The notes under the pieces are model-generated. The model saw only the letters and a program-made list of their open reading frames with translations, was not told where the DNA came from and did no database searches. A DNA stretch of 58,296 nucleotides from Haplosporangium gracile (Eukaryota; Mortierellomycota; Mortierellomycetes; Mortierellales; Mortierellaceae), in NCBI GenBank assembly GCA_015499985.1, contig JAAAUF010000143.1:1-58296 (forward strand). Direction: 5' to 3'. Shown here one piece after another: positions 1 to 12,027 of this stretch (its first letter is position 1; every line of letters starts with the position of its first letter). A program made the position numbers and the translations under genes.

Positions 1-1324
1 CAAAAAAAAAAAAAAGAAAAGAGCTGAAAAACAACAACAAAAGTCACGTGCATGAGTGGCTTCTCTTTTCGACAGTCCCATTTTCATTTTAAAAAAGGGC
101 GAAGGTGCCTCAAACTGGGCTAGTCGCGTCGGAGAAGGGGGATGAAAAGAAAAGGAATGAAGAGCGCGCTGGACTGACAAAATAGTGCAGAGAGGGTAGT
201 TTATTCATAGTTTGTCAGCTCTGGTGGCCATATTTAATCTTCCTCCTCTTCGACATCTTTGTCTATCTTAATCCGCGCATCATAGAATAGTTCAAGTATC
301 GAAAACAAAAAGCTAATTTTTTTTCCAAAGATCCAGAAATGGATAAAAAAAAACATGGATGGCGTATTTACTTTTGCGAACCCGTCAAACAAAAGGCCAG
401 AATTTTTAGAAAGATATTAATTACTCGATTGTTATAAAAAAACTCTGCAAAACAAAACTTGGAAAATAAATAGCCGACTAAAAGAAAAAAATAATGAACC
501 AACGCCATTAACGATGAGATTGGGTATATTATTTTATAATAGTAAGAAAACAAAAAGAGGACAATTTCAGGTTGAATCAAATAATGGATACTAAAATTTC
601 AAATTGGTGAACGACCCTGAACTAAGAATGTCCTCTTATGTCTTTACGGTCTTTTTCTTTTCGACGTAGATGGTGAGCTACTTAGCCCCTGGTAGGTTCT
701 CATGTGTCTGCAACACGTCGTTTGCGGTGCTGAATCAAACTCTTGCGGCTGAGGATGGGGAAAGGAACTTCTTATAGAAAGGCTCTGATGTTCTTTTTCG
801 TCTACGTCCTCGATCTCTTCCTGCTTTCCGTCGTGATGACGACGCTGCTAATGTCGTGGTGCTTTGGTATCGTAAAGAAAAATATACTTTTGTGGATCAC
901 CTACTACTTTTGTGGATCGCCCACTAATTTTGAATTACTCTTTAGGCCATTTTTTACTTTGTACGAAAGTCAGCCAAATCATCCTTTTCATTTTGATATC
1001 TCTATTTGGACTCTTGAAGCTTGTAGTTTTTTATGTTTGTATGCTCTTTTCTATTTTCCCTGTCCGTCTCTTTGATGTGTGAATTGTTCTGCTGAACAAA
1101 GTAGTAAAAAATAGAAAACGAAATGCGTCGAATCAAGAACGGAGCACATGGTAGCGTTGAGGATGTCAAGAGCAAAAACCGGCGCTCCAATTCATACCCT
1201 GAATAGTAGCGATAATTGTTGCTGCTAATTTTTATTTCGAATAATATACATGCTGGCACCCAGATCTTATTAAATATCAGAACAAAAGGGGAGGCCAGCT
1301 AGAACCATACACTCTCTTTTGTGG
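1..1324. other. Left flank, no supported gene
   Basis: AT-rich sequence with short chance open frames on both strands and no recognisable protein motif. It must hold the 3' UTR of the minus-strand DBF4 gene near 1200-1324. A 20-bp unit is repeated twice in tandem at 885-924 with a few mismatches. The window opens with a run of A. Confidence 0.6.
885..924. repeat. 20-bp tandem duplication, two copies
   Basis: Two adjacent copies of a 20-bp unit beginning TACTTTTGTGGATC, at 885-904 and 905-924, differ at only a few positions. They lie in non-coding sequence and have no evident function. Confidence 0.7.
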
Positions 1325-4300
1325 TTACTCAATAAAGACCATGGCCCCTTCTCCATACTCCTCATACGCCTCCGCAAGGCTCGAACTGCTTCGCATCTTC
1401 TTCTGACCTCCAGCAGGCTCAGGAAGCTGGTTACCGTGATAGTGCTGGTAGACCCTTTCCTCCTCCTGCTCTGCATGCGTCATCACCGGGAAGAACTTCC
1501 GCTGTACTCGTCGGCTGGGTGACTGCGAGGGAGACGAGAAGCCATAGCCCTGGCCCATAAAGTTGATCGCGCTCACAGGCGAATGTGATCCTTCAAGCGA
1601 TGAGAACGCGATGGGAGAAGACTGTGATGCCGGTGCTCCTGGTTCTCTTTGACCTGTAGCAACAGGTCCGGGGTGTCCTGGTTTGGCGCGCGTCTCTGAC
1701 TCGTCCCTTACACGGTGATCCTGAAAAGGAATAATCACGGTGCCTGCTTGTTGCATTCGCTGCTGCGACTGCAGAGGCGGCGGCGTTTGTTGCGGGTCGG
1801 TGGAGTGACCGTGACGACGAATTTCTCGATCAGATGGCGTTGGAGACTCGTATTCGAGCTGTGAGTTGAGTGAAGGATGGAAATATCCGCTGGCTAATTG
1901 AAGCTGCCACTGGTGAGGACGGTCCACGGCTGCCTGGTGGAGTTGAGATACCGGTGGCGGCGTTGTCTGGAAGAGCAACTCCAAGGGCTCGTTGGGAGAC
2001 ATTGGGGAGGACGTTCGAGTCGAGGAGCGTGAGGGGGAGTGAATGACCCAGGATTCTGAACGCAGTGGCGTAGAGGGAGCACGAGAAGAGTGTGACAGCT
2101 GCTGGGACTGCGCCCCAATGTTTGAAAAAGGATTCCGGGATGCAGGCAGGCCGTTAAGCTTTGAAATATCGGGTGTCTCAGTTAATGCGGCAACGCGAGA
2201 CTGGGCTCGACCCGCTGCTCTCTCCTCGGCCAGCACATTGTCGAGCTTCCGTTTGAGAGCACCTTTGTAGAGTCCACTTGTGATGTCCTTGCAAGGCGAA
2301 AACATGGAAGACTCTCCTGCAGAGCGGTTTAGGGTGAACAGCCCATCTCTCAGACCGACACCCTGATTTCTCCCAAACAAGCCTCGACCAGCACTAGGAG
2401 ACTTGACCAAGGTGACCCCATCGTCCGAACCCTCCCTGTCAGATTCATGCAGGGCCCCGGGAGAGAAAGGAGCCCGACTGATCGTTCCTGCGGCGCTGGG
2501 GCTCGCAACCGTGCTTGAGGTGTCAAAGCAGAGTCGAACGGGAGTGGAGAGGCCATCATCTAGAGAAGCCATCGCTGAAGCAGAGCAGTCGAGGAAGCGG
2601 TCGTCCGGCTGAGTAGTGTCCGTCTCGAGCTGGCTGGTGACGTTGCTATCCGAGAGCCCACTCCTGTCAGAGTGAGGCAAACGAAACTCATGCCGAAGGA
2701 CCTTCTGGAAACTAGTTGGAGCGGCCACCTTGTCTTCCAAGAGATCGCTGGGGGGCACCGTCTCCACCACTGACTCCTCCTCCTTCTCTTCCTGAGCTGC
2801 GAATGGCGCTACAAACACTGTATCAATTGGCTGATCGCTGAACTGAGCAACACCCCGCTCCGAAAGACCAAGTTGAAACATCTCCGACGACAGCTTATCA
2901 GCAATGTCGTCAACCTCAACAGCGCCCCTTGCGGGCTCGAGTGCCACGGTAACCCGATCCTCCGTGTCGTCAGGAGCACCCTCCTTATCCATGTTTTCTA
3001 TAATGCCCTTATCCTCCTCAACATCCTGGTGATCACGTGGTCTGCTAATTGTCTCTTGCGCCTCCTTCACCATCTGATCTTGACTTCGTGACACTTCATG
3101 CCCAGGAGGCATAGTAGGTATATTCACAGCGATCGGAGATTCGTGGGCATGAGGGGTGAAATCCATAGCTTCTGGAATGTCGGCTTCGCCGACAGGATCA
3201 AGGACAGGCGTCACAGACTTATCACAAGTCGCGTTCGCGAAAAAAATACTGTCACTCGGTTCGGATTCGGCCGGTGCCGAGGCGGTTGTCGGTAGCTTTG
3301 AAAGGCCAGTTAAGATCCTTGGTTTGCGCTGCAGCTTGGCTAAGAGGATGTCCAGTTGCGCAAACTTGGAAGCATCATGAGCATACTTTCGATGTGCTGG
3401 AGACTCGATGTGCTGAAATGATAAAAGTGAGTATAAAAAATGTTTAGTAATGTGGCTGCAGTGCTTTCAAATCTGCCAATTCCGAATGTCCAGCATGCCA
3501 TACCTTCTCGAAGTTCTCAAAGAACCCCCGACAGTTCTCACAGTAACGCTGTTTCCGATAGTCCTTGGCTTCCTTGTGCTTCGCAGTGTGACTGGCAGGT
3601 GTCTCGGGGATAGGATGGGCTGACTGGGCATTCGTCGCGTCTCTTCTTGCGAGATCCATAGTTGTGGAACCTTGGGCCACGGTGCGCTCGTTATTCGCGG
3701 AGATGACAAGTCCTGGGTTTTGCTTGGCGGGCAGAGTCGGCGGTTGCATTTTGTTTCCTGCATCTGCTACTGTCTCTCTGGTGGGTATTGTATCCTTTGT
3801 TGCATTACCCACAACCGCACACCCCGTATCTGGTCGTACAATATCGAGAGGTCGCGCAAACTCGGGCTTGTTGGCAAAGTTGGTCGGAACAGCCTCCACT
3901 TTGACCGCGTTGAGTGCACGCTTCTCAAGCTGCTCTACTCTGCGATCCTGTTGAGGGTTGGCTGCAGAAGGCTTCGACGCGGTCGAGGTCGTCATCGAGA
4001 TAATATTAGAGGTAATGGAGTTGACGAGACCTGAAGCCATGGCAGATGGAGACAACTTTTGGTCGTCTGCAGGTCCAGCATCCTGAACAGCGTTTGCAAA
4101 ATCCTTGTCCGCTTTGATTTCCTGTCCCTTGTCGTCCCGTGCTCTGGATGGCCTCTCGGATGCCTTGATGACTGGCTCAATGAAGCAGAATGGGCTCCTG
4201 TCGGACTCTTGGATGTAAAGCCTTGGCCACGGTTGTTTTCCAGTCGAGGACGGCTTCGCGGTGAAATCGTAGGCCATGATGGTACGGTAGTAACCAGTTG

Positions 4301-5437
4301 TGTCGTCCACCAGCACATATTTCCCCTGGAACGCGTAAAAATCGGGTTTTGTTGAGTTGTCGATATGTACGGTTGCAACTCCATGCACCTTTTCGTACTG
4401 CAGCATGTCCTTGAGCTTGCGGTCATCGGTTTGCTTGACTAGTCCAGGCGCCAAGGGAGCAAGAAGCTTCAATGTCAAATCAAGCGTCCAGATTTTTATC
4501 CCCAGACTGAGTGCTTTGACGAGAATACCAGTCTCAGCATTGAGGGTATGCTGAGCCGAGGGCTTGGTGGTAGTCCTCTTGGGATCCAGTTGTGTTGCTG
4601 GAGACTGCCCGGCGTCATCTTGGTTCCTGATCCGCCCCAAAACACTCTCGTCAGGTACTGGGCGCGTCGTGATGATATGAGTTACTTCATTCGAGAAGAA
4701 CGAAGTCATTGTCTAATGGATATCGATTGAATTCATGAAAGGTAAGATATTTTTCTGGTAAAAATTAACAAAGAAAAACGCCTTCAAAAATCACTTACGC
4801 CTTTATGCCTGCGAACGACATCAGATATCTTTTTTATCATGGATGGGTCGACAGAGTCAAAGTAAAAGCGGCATCTCGGGAGGACATTTGCCATTTGCTG
4901 AGTCCATTCGGGGGATCCGTACTCTGCACTGACGCGGTTCTTGTGTCTGATCTGAGAGCGAGGCTCAGTGTCCTGAGGTTGCGGTAGATGCTGAGCGTAA
5001 TCAGTGTGTTGTGATTGGGATCGGCTTTGGTTCTCGATATTGGCATCAGACCGCGTATAGTTTGGAGTCGTGGCTATGAAGCCGGGAAAGGGCACTGGCT
5101 TAATCTTGTGCATTGAATTAGATGGTGTGCGAGCCAAGCCAGGTGGCGCCTTGATGTTCTGCGCGTTATTCCCGGTAAAGGGCTTTTGCTGCAGGGCGAT
5201 TCGTTGCCGCGTGGTGTCCTTGTCCGACTGAGGAACCATGCTAGGTTTTACAGGCATGTTAGCCAAGGGCGATCGAGTAAAGCTGACATCCAGGCCAGGC
5301 TTGCTGACAAGACCATAGTGAGTATTGTGCGTGTTCATCCCATGGGGTTGTTGTCGAAGTTGGTTGATATTGTTGTGTGCTCTCGATTCCTGAAGTGGCG
5401 CCCTTTGGAGGAGAGGGTTCAAGGGACGATCGGCCAT
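1325..5437 (-). CDS. DBF4: Dbf4, regulatory subunit of Cdc7 kinase (DDK)
   Basis: Dbf4 binds and activates Cdc7 kinase, which phosphorylates MCM helicase at replication origins in the nucleus. Three exons: 5437-4799, 4712-3504 and 3412-1325, giving 1311 aa. All three Dbf4 motifs are visible. Motif N (BRCT-like) spans about residues 190-235 and is split by intron 1, ending in FFSNEVTHIITTRPVP. Motif M lies at about 335-390 (YVLVDDTTGYYR, then PWPRLYI). Motif C is the Dbf4 zinc finger with C604, C607, H617 and H623. Intron 2 falls exactly between the CxxC pair and the first histidine. The 690 residues after the finger are Ser/Pro/Gln-rich and look disordered, so the protein is much longer than the roughly 700 aa of yeast Dbf4. 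An RxxL at residues 12-15 could be a destruction box; this is unproven. The gene is divergent from the FYVE/RING gene, with about 700 bp between start codons. Confidence 0.93.
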
Positions 5438-6139
5438 GGTGGCGAATGGCTGGGCTGGCCGACGTTCGTTACTCGTTTGCCCTGGATTGTGATCCTGATG
5501 GGAGTGCTGGTGTTTAATATGTCAGGAAACGGGAGTCGGTGGTTGTCTGAGGTCTCCAGTGAAGTTTAGAGAAGGGATATAGCTGTCGGAAGGAGAGGAC
5601 CTTTGAATTGGTGGCGAATGGTCAAACGACAGACCAAAGGGTGTTCAAAATGAGAAAGGAGAGAGTTTGTCTGCTTTCTGAACACTTTGCAAATATTGTT
5701 TGGGCAAGCTGCAAGCGCGTGGATCACATGACTGCTTCCACGTATAATAATGGATGATTGGTGAAGGTGTACGTGCTCAATGCTGAGGCAAAGGGTTTTT
5801 ACTCTTTTTGACATTCATCCTTCCAACACTCACTCACTTACTCACTCACTCGCTCATACTCATCTTCCTTTCATTATTGTTCTCTCCAACGCTACCAGGA
5901 CCGACTTACCTTGGACACATTCTGTCACTCAACTAGCTGTAAGCACAGAAAAAGCAACAAAAGCAGAAAGAAAAGTGGTACCTACATAGCGCAATTCTGA
6001 CACTCCGCCCGCAGTCAAAGCTCGCTCGAACCATACACTCATGTTACTCAACCATGCTCTCTGCCTTTGCAACCATCGACTTTCTCTAGATCTCAACATC
6101 CCAAATCTCACCCTCCGCACATTCATCACAACTCAACAA
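5438..6139. promoter_or_regulatory. Shared divergent promoter region
   Basis: This 702-bp gap separates the start codons of DBF4 (minus) and the ankyrin-FYVE-RING gene (plus), so it must hold both promoters and 5' UTRs. It contains an ACTC-rich tract at 5827-5860. I see no clear TATA box. An in-frame ATG at 6041 could extend the plus-strand protein by 33 residues. Confidence 0.6.
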
Positions 6140-9100
6140 ATGCCTGCTGCCGTTGTGTCTCCAGGATCCATACCAGAGTTCGTACACCCTCCCGTGCCAG
6201 GAGAGAACCATGATTTTTACGGGAACACACACTTGGACTCGATAAAGCTGCCAGCGCCCGCAGCTGTACCCAACCCCGGCTCGGCTTCACCCTCGAATTC
6301 TCGCCAGTTCACAGATCCACTTGGACTTGCGGAAACCAACCACTCCGCCTCGACCACGAATGGACTTGGAACAGGCACTGCATCAAGAGACGAATCCGTG
6401 CGCGACCATATCTCAGGGGCTACGACTGTCATAGGGGAGGATCATTTGGAAGGCTCCTCGGAGGACATTGCATGGGCGAAACTTATCGACGGCTGCGTCA
6501 ATGGACATGCCGAGCAGGTGCGCGACATTATCCTGCGGCTGCCTCAGCTCAAGGACTTGATCGACAACATATCCTCGGCCACCGGCATGAACCCTCTTCA
6601 CTTTGCGGCCTCTCGCGGCCACGACGAAATTGTACGGATCCTCATAGACCAAGCAGGAGCAGGTGTTGATACTCAAGATCGCGAAGGAGAGGTAAGACTA
6701 GCGGAAATCATCTCATTTAATAATCTCATTTTGGCACGAGCCTAAGAGTCTCTTTTGGTAAGCCCAGCCGAAACAATGGTGGTGTGTCTCGCATTCTTTT
6801 CTTCTCTAACCAAACCGTTTCTATTTGCTTTATAGACGGCTCTTTTGAAGGCCTCGTATGCAGGAAGTCTCTCAGTGGTATGCTTCCTTTTGAAGCGCGG
6901 GGCCAACGTGCATCAGAGGGACAAGGATGGCTGGACAGCACTACATAATGCCAGTTCGAAAGGCTTTATCGACATTACCCAAGTCCTGCTGGAGAAGGGT
7001 GAGGCTGACATCAATGCTAGGAGCAAAATGGGACACACCCCTCTAAGTAAGTGCAAACAGAATTATTGCTTAACGAATAATAGTTTCATCGCTCTCAACC
7101 ACGGCCATAAAAAATATCATTGTCGATGCTCTGCGCCTCTCTAATCAAATAATTTTATCACGGACAACTGTTTTGGTCTCAAAATAGTCAATGCTGCCTC
7201 AAAAGGCGACATTGCCATGGTGCTCTACTTTTTGAATCACGCCAGAGCAAATCCGCTTCTCAAGAACACTTTTTCGGAAATGGCATATGATGTTGCTGCT
7301 GCCAATAGTGAGGCATACCTTTGCGACATTCTTCAAAGCAGTGAAAGACAATGGTGGAAAGGTAAGTGCATTTGCTACTTCTTATTTTGAATCAGCGTAT
7401 TATTAGCTCTTCTAGTGCTGAACCATTGAAATCTGCTTTCAATAATCTAGAGGAACACAACTCGGACGATCAGATCTACGACCCACTTGTCCTACATAGC
7501 ACGGTTCTTGTCACTGTCCATGAGAACCAAAGAGCAACTGGATCCTTCGCTCTTTCGTTTATGACGCCCAAATTTTCGGCAGCGGCTCTCTCTCAACAGG
7601 ATTTCTGTGGTCCCTGGTCCCTGCCCAGCGGACGACCATCCACCAAAGATGACGTCCACTTGCCTCTTATTTCTTCGACAGGAAGCTCAAGCGCGAGGGC
7701 AAACATGCAGCGTGGATGGTTCTGGATGACAGAGTGGGTAATCGACAAGACGGATCCGACAGTTGATCCGGAAGGCTGGCAGTACGGAAAATCTCTGACA
7801 GAGGTGAACCAGTCATGGACAGCCGCAGCTCCTACATCGGGAACCAACTGGGTGCGGCGAAGAAGGTGGATCCGGGTGATGAAGAAAAGGATGGATTTGA
7901 TCGGCTCAACAGAAGAAGGTACAGAGAACTCGGAGGGAGGATTGCCTTCGATTGCGCAGGAAATGACTGGAAACTACATGAAGCGGGCTAGTCTTGCGCT
8001 GAGGCCAGAGGAAGAGTTCGCGGATACAGCCCAAGAGCTCTCTCGATACCGCCAGGCCATTCAAATCTTGCTGAGAGGCATTAAAGGTAAAGATTTTGCA
8101 CCATTTGTTGTGAATGCGGCTTCCCTATAAGCGAATATGTGCTCATTCTCTTATACTATTTATTTAATATTTTCGATAGTCGACAATGACCCTTCCACCA
8201 AGCTGATAGCTTCATCTTTGGTACGAGAGTATCTTCAGCATGCTGAAGAGTTAATGGAGCTTATTCGGGAACAAGAAGAAGCCAACGGTGCATTTCAGGA
8301 ATTAGAGCTGGAGACACCACGGCCGTCACTCGCCATTCGTTCGTCCAACAGCAACCAAGGATCTAGTAACGAGCTGCGCAGCTTGACTCTTCAGAGGTCA
8401 ACGCCTGTGGACGCAGAGTTTGTGGACGACGTCATACATGCACAGAACGGACACGACGCTGGTAGCTTACCTGAGAGTAGCGAAGGAAGCTTTTCTAGTG
8501 CAACCAACGGTCCCGAAACGGAAGAAGGAGGTGAGAATCGAGATGGTGAGGCGCTTGGGCTCGATGTCTCATCTGAACTGGAATCGGTTTCCGACGAAGA
8601 CGATTCTCAGAACGCTACAGGAACTGATGAACAATTCGGATTAGGTACTGTTGCAGAAGTAGGTCTGTCTGAGTTGTCACTCGAGCCCACTGGCGCTGGT
8701 GTCGCACACGCAGAAGAACCTAGTGCGGCTGATACTGTGGAGACGTCAGGTCAGGATACGATTGCACAAGAGCCTACAGCCAATATACCCATCCCCATTC
8801 CGACCCAGAGCCTCCCTGAGGTGGCTGTCACCAGTCCATCACCGGCCGCGGCGAATATGGATCCATTTCCAATGGCACGTCTTACCAGAAGTCCTCGATC
8901 AGCAACGCCGCCGTCCTCTAGTTCAAGACTCACGGCTGCATCAACATCGCAGCCACTGTCATCTAGTTCATCTGCCTCAGGACAACTTACTAGTCAACAA
9001 GAGGCCAACCTTTACGCCATCCCCCCAGAGCTTCAGCAGCGGCTTGCAGAGAGTCCCATTGGTGGTTCATCTAGTCCATCGCACCCTTCCACTGGCGCCT

Positions 9101-10388
9101 TTAGCCCAGGTGTAGGATCGGTTGACTCGCCTCGACACACTTCGTCTATGCAGGCCAGTAACCAAGGTCCATCTCAGGAACGGCCTGCAAGTAGGAGTCG
9201 CACGTCTTTGCCGCCCCAGCAATCTCAGTACCACCCTGCCCAGCATCCAGTCCTGGAGGCTAAGTGGGAGTCTGATCACAAAGCTATCGACTGCAAGGAG
9301 TGCCACCGCAAGTTTTCTCTCTGGCTGAGACGACACCACTGTCGTCGTTGCGGTCATGTTGTCTGTGATCGGTGCTCAAGTCACCGTGCGACTCTTCATC
9401 CTTCGATGGTCGTGTACGATCCTTCCTCTAGCGAAGCATACATCAACCATCAAGCGCTGAGTCGTCGAGGCACTCTCCAAAGCTATCGCGTCTGTGACTC
9501 TTGCTATACGACATTGAGCTTTGGTCGTTCTGCAAGCATGAACAACGGGTCTGGCTCTGGTTCAATGCAGTCTAGCTCGGGATCCCAAACACGACAACAG
9601 CACTACCCCCAGCAGCATCATCATTATCAGCAGCAACAGCATGCTCGCGCCCTCCATGGTCAGTCTGGGACACATTCTGGAGCGCTCCTTTCGTCTAGTC
9701 CTGGTCAGTTGGATGGTAGTATGGGGGTGTATATGCATAATTCGGTCCATGGTCAGGATATGACTTCCCACTCGTCTTCAAGGAGTTCGAGCTCATCCAA
9801 CCTTCACCCTACACCCATGGTTCGCAATGCGAGCTCGAGCTCGCTCATGAGCGAATGTCCTGTTTGCGGTGCGATTTTGGCTGGCATGGAAGGTGGTAAA
9901 GTTGCTCAGGAAGCTCACGTTCAAGAATGCCTTGAAGGGAAGCCTGGTCAAAAACGAGAGCCGATCAACAATGTCCGCTACATCGGTACGTTGACCATTC
10001 CCTCTTTTTTGCTTTCCTGCTCCTGATTGTTAAGAGACCTTTTGGCGGACCCTTAGGGATTGCTTGATTCTTATTGGTAAATCCTCGCATTTTTTTGTTT
10101 CTTCTAGTGTACAAACTCCCAGCCGATTCGCCCTTGGTTGATCAGGAATGTGCTATTTGCTTTGAAGAGTTTGTAGCAGGTAAAGGGTTCATGTACTTTG
10201 TAACTTGTGCTTCATGTAATGATACTCTTGACGTCAATCACGATCTGTCTACTTACACCATCTCTTATGAATGTGTTTTTTTTATAGGACGGACGGTGGC
10301 GCGATTGAATTGTCTATGCACATACCACCGCCATTGCATCCATAGCTGGCTCCAACATGGCAAAGCGTGTCCTGTTCACTACCGCTAG
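6140..10388 (+). CDS. Ankyrin-DysF-FYVE-ZNRF/RING protein, probable endosomal E3 ubiquitin ligase
   Basis: Seven exons: 6140-6691, 6836-7046, 7188-7361, 7451-8086, 8180-9985, 10108-10179 and 10288-10388, giving 1183 aa. About five ankyrin repeats span residues 111-290. A dysferlin/peroxin-type DysF region follows at about 323-456, with GWFWMTEW, EGWQYGKS and WVRRRRWIRVM. A Ser/Gln-rich linker leads to a complete FYVE domain at about 883-955 (WESD, RRHHCRRCG, YRVCDSC), which in this family binds PI3P on endosomes. A C2HC finger (CPVC...HVQEC, about 1084-1105) and a RING (CAIC...NCLCTYHRHC...CPVH, about 1140-1181) close the protein. This last pair resembles the tail of animal ZNRF1/2 and fungal Pib1, so E3 activity toward endosomal or vacuolar membrane proteins is likely. 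The start at 6140 is preferred over 6041 because the extra 33 residues look like translated UTR. Confidence 0.9.
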
Positions 10389-12027
10389 ATGAGTTTTGTT
10401 TTTGTTTTTATCAGCATTAAACGACACACAGGAATGAGTGGATGACTACGGCGAAATATGAATCAAAGATTGCGATCGTAGTGTGTGTGTGTGTCGAGCA
10501 GAGCGACGTTTGTTTTTCCGAAAATAACAGGACTGAAGAAGATTGATGTGATTGTTTACCATTTTTCGAAAACGTGTTCATCCAGTAGAGATAAAAAATC
10601 GTACCCCGTCGACCTGCGTGGCACACGACCAGTTCTTAGGTGGGTTGCTCAATAGACGAATAAAGTTTCTTTCTCCTTGTGTGCCAAAATAATTATCTCG
10701 ACATCAAACAAACGGTAACAGCGACAAAAAAAACAACATCAACAGAATTAAAAGAAACACACACACGCACAAATATCGTACAACTTGCATCAGAAGATCG
10801 AATGCATATTTTCAAAGAGGCTTTATTGATGACCAGAGAACAGTCTAGAGGAGCACGGAAGGAAGAGAGAGATATGAAGCCGAAAGGTCACTGACGTGCT
10901 TAATTTTGTGTGTGGATTCTCTACCTGAGTTCATTACCAGGTACTAGGCACCCCAGGTGTGAGTAGCCTATACATGTCAAAATGGAATAAGAATTTTTTT
11001 TCTTTTCATTCTTATATTTCTAGGCTATTCAGTGGGAGAAGGAAGAACGGCCAAAGGAAAAAGAAAAATAGCCAGAGAGAGGGAACGAAATAAAGTTTAG
11101 AGGGATATCACCATCAGTGTCCCTTCTCAGAGAAAGAGAGCACTTCATGCGCAATGAGTTGGGCGGGTGTGGTGGGTTGGGTTGTGAAAGAAAAATAAAT
11201 AACGCACCCCGGCAATAGCTTTCTTCCGCAATAGAGCAAAAAGGCAAGATTAAAGACGTATCTTTCCGTCAGGTTTTTTTTTTAATGTTTGACGAGCCCA
11301 TTTGCTTTGAGGAACTGGTGTTCATACTAGCTTTCTGGTGTTGTTATTCCTTATCGAAGTTTTTTCACACACAATCCTTTGGTATCCCTCTCTTTTCTTT
11401 GCAATATGCGTGAGGGGTGGTTTTTTTTGTTGCACTGTATTGCGATTGCGACCTTGTGTTGCTTCTGGGTTCTTTGTCTTGGTGGATCGAATTGCTCCTG
11501 TTGTTTCAGTGTTTAGGAGGGAGGATCGTGAGCGAGACTCTTTTATATTTTTTGATCGAGAATGTAAAGAAAAGAAGAGGGTTAAAATGGAGGGTGGGAA
11601 AGATGAAGGGTGAGAGGGTGAGAGGGGTTCGAGAGAGGCCATTTGAAGCAGCGACAAAGGAGAAAAGAAAAATGAGGGCCAAATCCCACTTCAAAACGAC
11701 GACATACTGCACCTCGCAATCTGAGATGGGAGGGAAGGGAGGCCCAGCTATTCGAGACGGCGGAGGGGGATGCAGAGGAAGAAAGCAACAAATGATTTCC
11801 AAGGGCACCGTAAGTTGCGATTGGATTGGACAGTGATTTTTGAGTACGAGTGCGCCTGGTCTGGAACGGTTCCTGAGGAGGGAAAATTATTGCGCCTAAA
11901 AAGTCTTAGGGGCAGACAACAGGTGCTTTTATTTCTTCTCTTTTTTCTCTTTCCTCTCCTCTCTCTTTTCTCATCATCATCCACACTCCATCAACCAACC
12001 CAACCCAACAAAACACACTCATCCAAC
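10389..12027. other. Intergenic: 3' UTR and promoter of EF-hand gene
   Basis: No coding potential is supported. The start holds the 3' UTR of the FYVE/RING gene, including an AATAAA at 10659-10664. The end, about 11928-11990, is a CT-rich tract just upstream of the EF-hand start codon, the kind of pyrimidine-rich core promoter and leader often seen at highly expressed fungal genes. Confidence 0.6.
10659..10664 (+). other. Candidate poly(A) signal, FYVE/RING gene
   Basis: AATAAA about 270 nt after the stop codon of the FYVE/RING gene. Confidence 0.5.

Noticed and set aside
743..1075. 110-codon frame at the left end
   Set aside because: Pyrimidine-rich sequence giving Phe/Leu runs; no recognisable domain.
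6041..6139. 33-residue N-terminal extension of the FYVE/RING protein
   Set aside because: It is in frame but reads like translated leader, and the ATG at 6140 begins a more typical N-terminus. Kept as an alternative only.
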